DNA of 64,000 bases from Nitratireductor mangrovi (GTDB lineage: Bacteria; Pseudomonadota; Alphaproteobacteria; Rhizobiales; Rhizobiaceae). Made by a program: the position numbers and the translations under genes. Shown piece after piece: positions 27,010 through 35,907 of the stretch (position 1 is the stretch's first letter; each line of letters starts with the position of its first letter). Under the pieces are notes generated by a model. That model was not told where the DNA came from. It made no database searches and worked only from the letters and a program-made list of their open reading frames with translations. Location: positions 372,001 through 436,000 of the forward strand of contig NZ_CP042301.2 in NCBI RefSeq assembly GCF_007922615.2, written 5' to 3'.

Positions 27010-28185
27010 ATGGCCTCGGCGTCCGACAACTCCGATCACCGCGGCAGGTCAGCGATCCTCGATCTCTCAGGGCCGCTTGACGACCATGAGCCCGAGACGA
27101 CCGGGCCGACCCCGCTCGCGTTTGTCGGTGCTGGACAGCTCGACGACGGTCTACTGCAGGACGACGACTTTCTGTTCTCGGCCGTCGGTCAAGGCGAAAG
27201 ACCCGCGCGAAGCACCGAGACGGCCGCCCCGCTCCACCAGCTGAACGATGCTCCTGAGGAGGTGGGTGAGAGCACCGAAGGTGATGGTTCCGAACAGGAG
27301 GATTCCGGCGACGACGAAGATTCCCCAGACAACTCGGGTGATGACGAAGACGCCGGTGACGAGACGGAGTCGGAGGACGAAACCGCCAAGGATGATGACA
27401 CGGACACCTCCGAAGACGAGGAAGACGACCGGGAACAGGAGCCGTCTCCGGACGACGAAGAGGATGACTCCGATCCGGTCGACGAGGAGGACGATCCCGA
27501 TCCGGTCGACGAGGAGGATGATCCCGATCCGGTCGACGAGGAGGACGATCCCGATCCGGTCGACGAAGAGGATGACCCCGATCCGGTCGACGAGGAGGAC
27601 GATCCCGACCCGGTCGACGAGGAGGACGATCCCGATCCGGTCGACGAGGAGGACGATCCCGACCCGGTCGACGAGGAGGATGACCCCGATCCGATGGACG
27701 AGGAGGACGATCCCGATCCGGTGGACGAGGAGGACGACCCCGACCCGGTCGACGAGGAGGACGACCCCGACCCGGTCGACGAAGAGGATGACGGGCCTTT
27801 CGAGGATGAATCGGACGACACCGGCGATGACGAAGAGGACACGGCTGACGACAATCCCGATGGCGAGGACGATCCCACAGCCATCGTTTCGGACGACGAT
27901 GATACTCCCGAGTTTGTTGGCGAATATTATTCCGGCGAGCCTCGTGGCATAGATCGGCTGTTGGGCATGGACGGCGGCGGTTTCGTTCTGGCGGGACAGC
28001 AGCACAGTGGCGACGGCACCGCCATTGTAGGCGACGCCACGCCCGATACGTCGGATGTCGCGGAGGAAACCTTGAGTGCTGTCGGGGGTAGCCTTGCCGA
28101 AACTCCGGCAACGGACCACGCGGAGTCCTCGGGCGATGCCATCGCTTCCACAGATGCGACCGCTTCTTCGATCTTCATAGGGTGA
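27010..28185 (+). CDS. Very acidic tandem-repeat protein, probable type I secretion substrate
   Basis: This 391-residue protein is not one I recognise. ATG 27010 follows AGGAG. The N-terminal ~75 residues are mixed (LDLSGPLDDHEPE, LAFVGAGQLDDGLLQDDDFLFSAVG). Residues ~85-300 are almost only Asp, Glu, Pro, Ser and Thr, including twelve copies of the nonapeptide DEEDDPDPV (27454-27777). The rest is Gly/Ala/Ser-rich and ends ATASSIFIG. There is no Sec signal and no Cys. The end resembles AIFMG of the RTX protein upstream and the gene lies in the exporter cluster, so I infer export by the same system. The acidic tract could bind Ca2+ or carry glycans added by the TPR-glycosyltransferase downstream. 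Acidic repeats are low-complexity, so database hits there would mean little. Confidence 0.8.
   Translation: MASASDNSDHRGRSAILDLSGPLDDHEPETTGPTPLAFVGAGQLDDGLLQDDDFLFSAVGQGERPARSTETAAPLHQLNDAPEEVGESTEGDGSEQEDSGDDEDSPDNSGDDEDAGDETESEDETAKDDDTDTSEDEEDDREQEPSPDDEEDDSDPVDEEDDPDPVDEEDDPDPVDEEDDPDPVDEEDDPDPVDEEDDPDPVDEEDDPDPVDEEDDPDPVDEEDDPDPMDEEDDPDPVDEEDDPDPVDEEDDPDPVDEEDDGPFEDESDDTGDDEEDTADDNPDGEDDPTAIVSDDDDTPEFVGEYYSGEPRGIDRLLGMDGGGFVLAGQQHSGDGTAIVGDATPDTSDVAEETLSAVGGSLAETPATDHAESSGDAIASTDATASSIFIG
27454..27777 (+). repeat. Twelve 27-bp tandem repeats encoding DEEDDPDPV
   Basis: Twelve in-frame 27-base units run without a gap, with a degenerate thirteenth after 27777. Variation is mostly silent (GAT/GAC, CCG/CCC contexts); coding changes are Ser for Pro in unit 1 and Met for Val in unit 9. 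The copy number is likely to vary between strains. Confidence 0.95.
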
Positions 28186-28303
28186 CTCGCGCACTCGGCT
28201 CTCGCAGGCGCCGGATGGGCAGATCAGTGGCGTTGATCGGCCGGTGGCGTGGCGTTCAGGAAGGTCACGCCGCCTGCCGGCGATCCGGGGGAAATGACCG
28301 TCG

Positions 28304-29701
28304 ATGAACGAGCAGCGGCCACCCAGGCAGGCTTCGGCGAGCACCTCGGATTTCAGAACCCTGGCGCGGCAGGCGCATGTCAAGGGTGAGCTGGCGCAAG
28401 CCAAGCGCCTCTACAATCGCCACCTCCTCGACCATCCCGACGATCCGCAGGTCTGGACCAATCTTGGCGTTCTCTATCGCAGCGAACATTGCCACGACAG
28501 GGCGCTGGCCGCGCAGCGGCGGGCCTACCGCATCAACCCGGCATCCCGGGTGGTACGGAACAACTACGCGAACATTCTCGATGATGTCGGCGAACATGCC
28601 GAAGCGATCGGTCTGCGCCGGGAACTTGTGGCTGAAAACCCGACCGATCCGGAGCAATCCGCGCTTCTGGTGCGCTCCCATCGCGCATCCGGTGATCTGG
28701 CGCAAGCCGAGCGCGTGGCGGAAGAGGCTCTGGAGAGGCTGAATGGACACCCGAAGCTGCGGTTCCAGCTCGGCCTCACGCAACTCACCGCCGGCGACTA
28801 TCGCGACGGTTTCGCCAATTATCTGGCACGCTGGGAGGATGGTTCGCTGACCCTTCCGGAAGCACCTGCGCCGCGTTGGCAAGGCGAGGAGTTGGACGGC
28901 CGCAGCATCCTTGTGCTTCCCGAACAGGGTTTTGGCGACACGCTGAATTTCGCGCGTTTCCTGCCGTATCTGAAGGCGCAAGGCGCTCTGGTCCATTGCC
29001 AGGTCAGGCCACCCTTGCGCCGGTTGTTCGCCCCCGGCGACGCCGTTGATGTCGTTCACGACCAGGTGTCGCGCAAGGATCGTTTCGATTGCTGGGTAAG
29101 CATCATGGACATCCCCGCGTTCTATTTTCGCGATCACCGGAGTGTGCCGGAGCCCTTGCGTGTCGCGCCGCCGGCGGACTCGGCTGAGCGGGCCGCCCGT
29201 ATCGTGGCCGCCTATCGCGACCGCTTCAAGGTCGGCGTGGCGTGGACGGGTTCGCCCGGATATGACCGCAACACCATGCGATCGCTCGACCACCGCATGC
29301 TGCTGGATCTGGTCGACATTCCAGGCGTGCAACTGTTCTCTCTCTACAAGGGCAAGGCGCTCGACGCCTATGTGGACGACGGCACCGCGAGCTTCATTCT
29401 CGATGCGGCCGGTTCCGATCGCGATCTTGCCGATTGTGCGGCCTTGATCGCCGAACTGGACCTCGTCATCACGATCGACACCGTGACCGCGCATGTTGCC
29501 GGCGCCGTTGGTACCGAGGTCTGGAATCTTCTCCATTGGGAGCCATTCTGGCTCTATGGCATCGCCGGCGACAAGACGGAGTGGTACCCGAGCATGCGGC
29601 TTTTGCGGCAGGCTTCACCGCGCGACTGGGCGGGCGTGCTGGATCGGGTAAAGAACGACCTCCAAGCCATGGCGAGCGCGGGCCCGAAAAGACCGCAATG
29701 A
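28304..29701 (+). CDS. TPR protein fused to a GT9/GT41-like glycosyltransferase domain
   Basis: The 465-residue protein has about four tetratricopeptide units in residues ~20-190 (AQAKRLYNRHLLDHPDDPQVWTNLG, then ALAAQRRAYRINPASRVVRNNYAN). A C-terminal GT-B-like domain follows: ILVLPEQGFGDTLNFARFLPYLKAQG, GVAWTGSPGYDRNTMRSLDH, and the nucleotide-binding end DLVITIDTVTAHVAGAVGTEVWNLL. TPR-glycosyltransferases of this type glycosylate proteins, the TPR part choosing the acceptor; some work on flagellins or adhesins. Its TGA overlaps the ATG of the DUF6165 gene. Standing next to two putative secreted acidic proteins and their exporter, it is a good candidate for glycosylating them in the cytoplasm before export, which is inference. 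Confidence 0.82.
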   Translation: MNEQRPPRQASASTSDFRTLARQAHVKGELAQAKRLYNRHLLDHPDDPQVWTNLGVLYRSEHCHDRALAAQRRAYRINPASRVVRNNYANILDDVGEHAEAIGLRRELVAENPTDPEQSALLVRSHRASGDLAQAERVAEEALERLNGHPKLRFQLGLTQLTAGDYRDGFANYLARWEDGSLTLPEAPAPRWQGEELDGRSILVLPEQGFGDTLNFARFLPYLKAQGALVHCQVRPPLRRLFAPGDAVDVVHDQVSRKDRFDCWVSIMDIPAFYFRDHRSVPEPLRVAPPADSAERAARIVAAYRDRFKVGVAWTGSPGYDRNTMRSLDHRMLLDLVDIPGVQLFSLYKGKALDAYVDDGTASFILDAAGSDRDLADCAALIAELDLVITIDTVTAHVAGAVGTEVWNLLHWEPFWLYGIAGDKTEWYPSMRLLRQASPRDWAGVLDRVKNDLQAMASAGPKRPQ

Positions 29702-30099
29702 CTGATATCCTCGTGCCTGTTTCCGCCGGTGAACTCGTCGACAAGCTTACCATTCTTGAGCTCAAGCTCGACCGGATCACCGACCTCGCGCGGCGGCGGA
29801 ACGTTGCCGCTGAGCGGCATGCTCTGGCAGAGGTAGCCAAGACCGCGCTGCCTCCCTCCGAGGCGCTGTCACGTCACCGGGATGCCTTGTCGGAGGTGAA
29901 TGGCGAGTTATGGGATGTCGAAGACGCGTTGCGTCGGAAGGAATCGCGCCAGGATTTCGGCGCCGAGTTCGTGGCGCTTGCCCGTTCGGTCTATCGGCTG
30001 AACGACAAGCGAGCCGCCATCAAGCGGGACATCAACCAGTTGCTTGGCTCGCGGCTCGTCGAGGAAAAGTCCTATGGCGGCGAGGAAGCAGGCCCGTGA
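29698..30099 (+). CDS. DUF6165-type small protein
   Basis: The ATG at 29698 overlaps the upstream stop (ATGA) and gives 133 residues; a longer in-frame reading exists but lies inside the previous gene. The protein begins MTDILVPVSAGELVDKLTILELKLDRI and is predicted to be all-helical and charged, with conserved LWDVEDALRRKE and YRLNDKRAAIKRDIN. I recognise the N-terminal signature as that of DUF6165 proteins, which occur next to TPR and glycosyltransferase genes but have no known activity. Its stop overlaps the GTG of the following FkbM gene, so the three are made together and the small protein may be a partner of either enzyme. Confidence 0.8.
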   Translation: MTDILVPVSAGELVDKLTILELKLDRITDLARRRNVAAERHALAEVAKTALPPSEALSRHRDALSEVNGELWDVEDALRRKESRQDFGAEFVALARSVYRLNDKRAAIKRDINQLLGSRLVEEKSYGGEEAGP

Positions 30100-30857
30100 G
30101 CGTTGCAGACCGGGTTTCCGAGGCCGAACGGCTGCTTCGTGAGGTCCACGACGAGCTCCTTTCGGAGCTCGGATCGGAACGAACGCGCCGTCGCGGCCAC
30201 CTCAACCTGCAACTTCACCTCGTCCGCCGCCGGCTGATGCCGGGCTACGACTACACATCGCAGGCTGGACAGGATTTCATCGTCGATCGCCTGCTCGGCG
30301 AACGGGCAGAAGGCGTCTTCGTTGATGTCGGCGGGCATGACGGGCGGACGGGCTCCAACACCCTCTTCTTCGAGAGCCGCCGTCGGTGGAGCGGTCTGTT
30401 GATCGAGGCCGCCGAAAGACTTGTCGCCGAGGCGCGTCGCTATCGCCGCTGCGAATGTGTCGAATGCGCGGTTTCGGATGAGGACGGCGAAGCCGAGTTC
30501 ATCGAGGTGACAGAGGGCCTGACGCAGATGAGTGGCCTTTCGGGGACGTACGACAAGGCACTCCTGGGCAAGGTGAGGGCAGATCCCCGGCATCGCGAGA
30601 GGGCGCGGACGGTCCGTACCCGCAGGCTCGATTCGATCCTGCGCGAACACGGGATCGAGCGCGCGGACTTTGTCTCCCTTGACATCGAGGGTGGCGAACT
30701 GGCCGTCCTGCGCACCTTTCCCTTTGACGACGTGCCGATTGAGGTGTGGGCAATCGAGAACAACACCGGTCGGGCGGAAATTCGCGAGATCATGACCAAG
30801 AACGGCTACGCGCTGGTCGAATTCGCCGGTGTCGACGAAATCTACCGCAGGCGATGA
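30096..30857 (+). CDS. FkbM-family methyltransferase
   Basis: GTG 30096 overlaps the DUF6165 stop (GTGA) and gives 253 residues. After a ~45-residue helical N-terminus it reads YDYTSQAGQDFIVDRLLG, then motif I VFVDVGGHDGRTGSNTLFFE, a ribose-binding acidic residue in LLIEAAERL, and the family core ADFVSLDIEGGELAVLRTFPFD. The SQ(A/Y)GQDxfv opening is common in FkbM proteins that work on sugar-linked substrates. It is the last gene of the coupled trio and the second FkbM gene in the exporter region, so sugar O-methylation of the product made by the TPR-glycosyltransferase is a reasonable guess. Confidence 0.87.
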   Translation: MSVADRVSEAERLLREVHDELLSELGSERTRRRGHLNLQLHLVRRRLMPGYDYTSQAGQDFIVDRLLGERAEGVFVDVGGHDGRTGSNTLFFESRRRWSGLLIEAAERLVAEARRYRRCECVECAVSDEDGEAEFIEVTEGLTQMSGLSGTYDKALLGKVRADPRHRERARTVRTRRLDSILREHGIERADFVSLDIEGGELAVLRTFPFDDVPIEVWAIENNTGRAEIREIMTKNGYALVEFAGVDEIYRRR

Positions 30858-30875
30858 CCTGGGCTGTCCACGCTC

Positions 30876-31658
30876 CTACCGTCGGCGGTCGACGGGTTCG
30901 ACGAGCCGCTCGGGACGGCGCTCTTCGGCTGCCTTGAACAGCGAAAACGTCTGGCTGACATAGTTCACTGCGCCGGAGATCAAGTTCAGGTACTCGTCGA
31001 GTGCCTCGGTGCGCTGTGCCTCGACGACCTGAACCGCGCGGTCCTGCGGCAGGGTCTCGAACTGCACGTAGAACAATGGCTCCCCGCGCTTCAGGTTGAT
31101 CGGCTTGCTGACGTCGTGCCATTCGAACGCCCACATCAAAGGGCGGGGCCACACGTGGATGGGAAATCGCCCGCCGAAGATGGTACCGGGCAGCGGCTCT
31201 GCCCTGTAGTGCAGGAACGGTGACACCTGCATCATGTAGACCGGTTCGTCGGCGATGAAGAGGTAGGGCAGCATCAGCTGGATCGTCGGCCGGTCGGGGT
31301 AGCGCCATTCCGGCTCGGCAGTTAGCTGGATGATCTGGGTGAGCTTCTTTTTCCTGACCGGGCTGGCGTCGCCCAGAAGGTTGCGCACCGCCGGCCTTCC
31401 TTCCTTGTCACGGACGAATTGCAGGCTGAGGTCGAAAGGGCATTTGACCTCGAAATAGCGGCTTTCGAGATTGATCACCGCCGGGCAGCGTGAGGCCGAT
31501 TTCGCGTGCGCCTTGTTCATTTCCGCCGAACGGACCCGCGTTGGCGGGAAGTAGATGACGCCAGACCGGGCTTCGCTGAGGAGCCATCCGACGACAACGG
31601 TGCCATCGCGCGGCCCGAGGGTTTCGGGCGGATGCGAAAGCGATACTGAAAATTCCAT
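30876..31658 (-). CDS. Hypothetical protein, 260 residues
   Basis: I do not recognise the family. ATG 31658 follows GGGGGAAC at good spacing; a reading back to 31814 adds an Arg-rich extension with no ribosome site. The protein is soluble, with many Trp, Tyr and Pro residues and motifs such as ESRYFEVKCPFDLSLQF, WPRPLMWAFEWHDV and LKRGEPLFYVQFETLP, ending in a charged tail EERRPERLVEPVDRRR. There is no signal peptide or membrane segment. It converges on the FkbM gene with an 18-base gap. It could belong with the glycan genes or be independent. Confidence 0.75.
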   Translation of the reverse strand: MEFSVSLSHPPETLGPRDGTVVVGWLLSEARSGVIYFPPTRVRSAEMNKAHAKSASRCPAVINLESRYFEVKCPFDLSLQFVRDKEGRPAVRNLLGDASPVRKKKLTQIIQLTAEPEWRYPDRPTIQLMLPYLFIADEPVYMMQVSPFLHYRAEPLPGTIFGGRFPIHVWPRPLMWAFEWHDVSKPINLKRGEPLFYVQFETLPQDRAVQVVEAQRTEALDEYLNLISGAVNYVSQTFSLFKAAEERRPERLVEPVDRRR

Positions 31659-31847
31659 GTCGTTCCCCCGTTCCGGTTGGCGACGGCCCAGAATGCCCTT
31701 GCTGAAGGCGATGCCAATTAACAACAATTGTCGGCAAAGGGCCAACAGCTCTTGTTCCCGGCCGGATATCTGGCGGAGCCGTAGCCAGCTCAGCGGCGGT
31801 CGGTGCCGGGCCAACGCATCCTTGAATCGGTCGCTTCGAGTTCATAG

Positions 31848-31868
31848 AATCTCCAGTGTCTGGAGATT
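31848..31868. promoter_or_regulatory. Perfect inverted repeat, probable MerR-type operator
   Basis: AATCTCCAG (31848-31856) and CTGGAGATT (31860-31868) are perfect reverse complements around TGT, ending 13 bases before the MerR-family ATG at 31882. Such dyads between or over promoter elements are how MerR regulators control their own genes. Confidence 0.7.
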
Positions 31869-31881
31869 TGCGGAGTTTGAG

Positions 31882-32292
31882 ATGCTGTCGATCGGGGAAA
31901 TGGCGCGCAGGTCCGGCGTGAAGGTGCCGACCATCCGCTACTACGAACAGATGGGACTGTTGGAAGAGCCGGGGCGCACCGAAGGCAACCAGCGCCGCTA
32001 TGGCGCGGCCGAACTCGAGCGCCTTGTCTTCATTCGCCATGCGCGGGATCTGGGCATTGCCATCGAAGCGATCCGGGAACTCATCGCGCTGAGTGCCGAC
32101 CCCGATCGCCCTTGCGCGGAAGCCGACCGTATCGCCGCCGACCATCTAGGGCAGGTTCGCGACAAGATCGCGCGGCTGCGCCGGCTTGAAGCGGAACTTG
32201 AACGCATCGCCTCGTGTTCGGCGGCCACGGTGGGCGAATGCTACGTTCTGCGCGCGCTGGGCGAGCACGAATTGTGCGCGGGCGAACACTAG
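31882..32292 (+). CDS. MerR-family transcriptional regulator (metal- or thiol-responsive type)
   Basis: ATG 31882 gives 136 residues, normal for the family. The winged helix-turn-helix is MLSIGEMARRSGVKVPTIRYYEQMGLLEEPGR with the wing NQRRYGAAELERLVFIRHARDLG, followed by the dimerisation helix DKIARLRRLEAELERI. The C-terminus carries Cys in ERIASCSAATVGECYVLRALGEHELCAGEH, spaced like the metal-binding loop of ZntR/CadR-type regulators, plus an extra Cys in RPCAEADR. It may sense a divalent or soft metal ion or an oxidant, but the inducer cannot be told. A perfect dyad just upstream is its likely operator. No metal transporter is adjacent, so the regulon lies elsewhere or consists of itself. 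Confidence 0.9.
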   Translation: MLSIGEMARRSGVKVPTIRYYEQMGLLEEPGRTEGNQRRYGAAELERLVFIRHARDLGIAIEAIRELIALSADPDRPCAEADRIAADHLGQVRDKIARLRRLEAELERIASCSAATVGECYVLRALGEHELCAGEH

Positions 32293-32307
32293 ACCGGAGC
32301 CATTAGC

Positions 32308-32685
32308 TCAAGACGTCTCGATGGTCACCTTGTCGGGATAAAACGCCGCGTGATCCCTGATGTCGGCCATCTCGTCGAAAGGCGCCTCGTAACCCCACAT
32401 CGCGTTGCGGCCTTCCGAGCCGGCTGGTTTCACGCTCCAGTAGGACGCATCGCCCTTGTACGGGCAATGGGTCGTGTGGTCAGTCTTCTCCAACTGGGAA
32501 AAGTCGATGTCGGCGAAAGGCACATAGAGCACGGCCGGATAGGGTGGTTCCGATAGCACCTTGGCGTGGCTCGACGCGGCAATCACCGTGCCGGCCGCCG
32601 AGACGGTCACCGTGCCGTCGTGCGGTTCGAGCGTGATCACCTTGTCGGGGTTGTTCCTGAAGCCGGGGGCCGGGTTGGCACTCAT
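32308..32685 (-). CDS. DUF427-domain protein
   Basis: ATG 32685 follows AAGGAAG and gives 125 residues, normal for the family; 13 further codons upstream have no ribosome site. Family features are ITLEPHDGTVTVSAAGTVIAAS, PAVLYVPFADIDFSQLEKTDHTTHCPYKGDASYWSV and the terminal WGYEAPFDEMADIRDHAAFYPDKVTIE. DUF427 proteins are small beta-rich cytosolic proteins of unknown activity. The gene converges on the MerR regulator with a 15-base gap and is followed upstream by another small minus-strand gene. Confidence 0.92.
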   Translation of the reverse strand: MSANPAPGFRNNPDKVITLEPHDGTVTVSAAGTVIAASSHAKVLSEPPYPAVLYVPFADIDFSQLEKTDHTTHCPYKGDASYWSVKPAGSEGRNAMWGYEAPFDEMADIRDHAAFYPDKVTIETS

Positions 32686-32811
32686 GGCAAACTTCCTTCG
32701 AACCGTTGTCGCTTGCGCAGGCAACGAAGGTATGGAGCCCGGCCAGGACCTTCAAGCTCGACCTCGCATCCTGCTGACGTGGAGGTCGGTCCGGCGGATC
32801 CCCATCCAGCC

Positions 32812-33192
32812 TCAGTTTTCCGCGAAAGAAGCCTGCCAGGGCTCGAAGACATCCAGAAGGCCGCGATAGGAGAGTGCAATGCCGGCAAAAGGATTGTCGC
32901 TTGCCGCGGCGCTCTCGATGCGGAACGAGCCTCCATCCGCCTGCAGCAAGACCAGCAGGGTGTGTGCGTCAGCGCCATCGCCAAGCGACACGGCAGCGAT
33001 GCGCTGGCAGTCGGGCAGGTCGGGCGCGGGCATATGGAAAAGCACCGCGGCGTCGGCCTTTTCCGCGGCGCGGTGGACGGCCGTCTCGAAACCGCTCTCG
33101 AAAATGTTCTGGGAATTCAAGGCCAGCTCGAATTCGACGGCCTCAAGCGGCGTGCGGTCGGCTTCCGGGGCGATGATCTGCTGCGCGTCCAT
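32812..33192 (-). CDS. Hypothetical protein, 126 residues
   Basis: I do not recognise this protein. ATG 33192 (MDAQQIIAPEADR) follows TTTGGAG at a good distance; a start at 33225 has no ribosome site. The sequence is soluble and acidic with LEAVEFELALNSQNIFESGFETAVHRAAEKADAAVLFHMPAP, and the ending NPFAGIALSYRGLLDVFEPWQASFAEN looks like a conserved terminal helix. There is no signal peptide, Cys cluster or membrane segment. It is divergent from the acyl-CoA ligase, sharing a 176-base promoter gap, and upstream of the DUF427 gene on the same strand. Confidence 0.65.
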   Translation of the reverse strand: MDAQQIIAPEADRTPLEAVEFELALNSQNIFESGFETAVHRAAEKADAAVLFHMPAPDLPDCQRIAAVSLGDGADAHTLLVLLQADGGSFRIESAAASDNPFAGIALSYRGLLDVFEPWQASFAEN

Positions 33193-33368
33193 GCGAATAC
33201 TCCAAACTTCGCACCAACCCGCCAAGGTCAGAATCCGTGGTCACAATGGCTGCAATAAGGCGCGCCGGATATTTAGCCGCGCGGCATATTTTCGGCGGTC
33301 TGTGTTGTCGGCGCTGGACAAGTGGCCGCGTCGCGTCACAATGCCGAAAATCGAAGGGGAGGATATCC

Positions 33369-34997
<1,629 letters not shown>

Positions 34998-35088
34998 TCG
35001 TACGCCGTTTGCTGGAAGGCAGCGGAGACGGCGATAGCCACAACGCGCTGTGCAGGCGGGTTCCGAACGGACCTTGTGTGCTCTATTG

Positions 35089-35901
35089 ATGGCGCCCGAT
35101 CGGACTTTGCTGGGTTCCCGTAAGTTGGTTGAATCGTCACATCCGCCTGCCGCGATCTGGTCAGCACGGCTTGCAGGGTTGGCCGCCGTCCTGATGCTGG
35201 TCGCGGTGGCCGCGCACCGTTACCTGGCGATGGAAACGGTCGCGTTCCTCTGGGTACTTGGCCTCGTCGCCGTTCTGGCGCTTGTCGCTCTGGGCGCCGC
35301 TTTCGCCGGCTTTGCCGCGGTCTGGAGCGACGGTGCGAGCGGCGCCGGTCGGCTGGTCAGAGCTTCCTTGCTAGCGCTCCTTACCTTGGCGCCTTTCGCC
35401 GTCGGGGCGTGGCGCGCCTACGAGTATCCGCCGCTTGTCGATGTTGCGACCGACCTAACCGATCCGCCCGGCTTCCGCGCCGCTGCAATCCTGCGTGACC
35501 CACGCGCCAACCGCATTGTTCCGATCGACGCTGCCGCCGCCGCAACGATCGCCGGAAGCTATCCCGAGATCGATGGCCGCCGCTACCAAGCGGCTCCCGA
35601 CCGGGTCCTGGAGGCGATCCGGAGCATTCTCGCACGGCGTGGCTGGCCGGTCGTCGAGCAGCGCGGCGCGCTGCCGGAGCAGGGCGAGATGACAATCGAG
35701 GCGCTGGCATCCTCCTACCTGCTGCGCCTCCCGGCCGATGTGGCGATCAGGATCACCGACGAAGGCGAAACGACCTTTGTCGACATGCGTTCGGCATCGC
35801 ATTACGGCGCTCATGACCTGGGCGACAACGGCCTGAGGATCAGGCGCTTCCTGGCCGATCTCGACGCCCTGATCGCCGATCTCGCGGAGCCGACGATCTG
35901 A
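35089..35901 (+). CDS. DUF1499-domain membrane protein
   Basis: The protein has about 270 residues from ATG 35089; GTG 35050 is an alternative and neither has a strong ribosome site. Three hydrophobic segments near the N-terminus (IWSARLAGLAAVLMLVAVAA, TVAFLWVLGLVAVLALVAL, ASLLALLTLAPFAVGAW) are followed by a soluble domain: YPPLVDVATDLTDPPGF, YPEIDGRRY, TFVDMRSASHYGAHDLGDNGLRIRRFLADLD. The latter is the DUF1499 signature, RSxSxxGxxDxGxNxxRi. Proteins of this family are common in alphaproteobacteria, sit in the inner membrane with the domain outside, and have no assigned function. Confidence 0.88.
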   Translation: MAPDRTLLGSRKLVESSHPPAAIWSARLAGLAAVLMLVAVAAHRYLAMETVAFLWVLGLVAVLALVALGAAFAGFAAVWSDGASGAGRLVRASLLALLTLAPFAVGAWRAYEYPPLVDVATDLTDPPGFRAAAILRDPRANRIVPIDAAAAATIAGSYPEIDGRRYQAAPDRVLEAIRSILARRGWPVVEQRGALPEQGEMTIEALASSYLLRLPADVAIRITDEGETTFVDMRSASHYGAHDLGDNGLRIRRFLADLDALIADLAEPTI

Positions 35902-35907
35902 ACCCCA

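Noticed and set aside
27454..27777. 27-base repeats as a possible CRISPR array
   Set aside because: The units are contiguous, without spacers, and stay in frame with silent variation, so they are coding repeats.
27151..28404. Hydrophobic minus-strand frame with repeated VDRIGIVLLVDR opposite the acidic gene
   Set aside because: It is the antisense of the DEEDDPDPV repeats. The plus-strand frame has a good ribosome site and a C-terminus like its neighbour, while the minus frame has neither.
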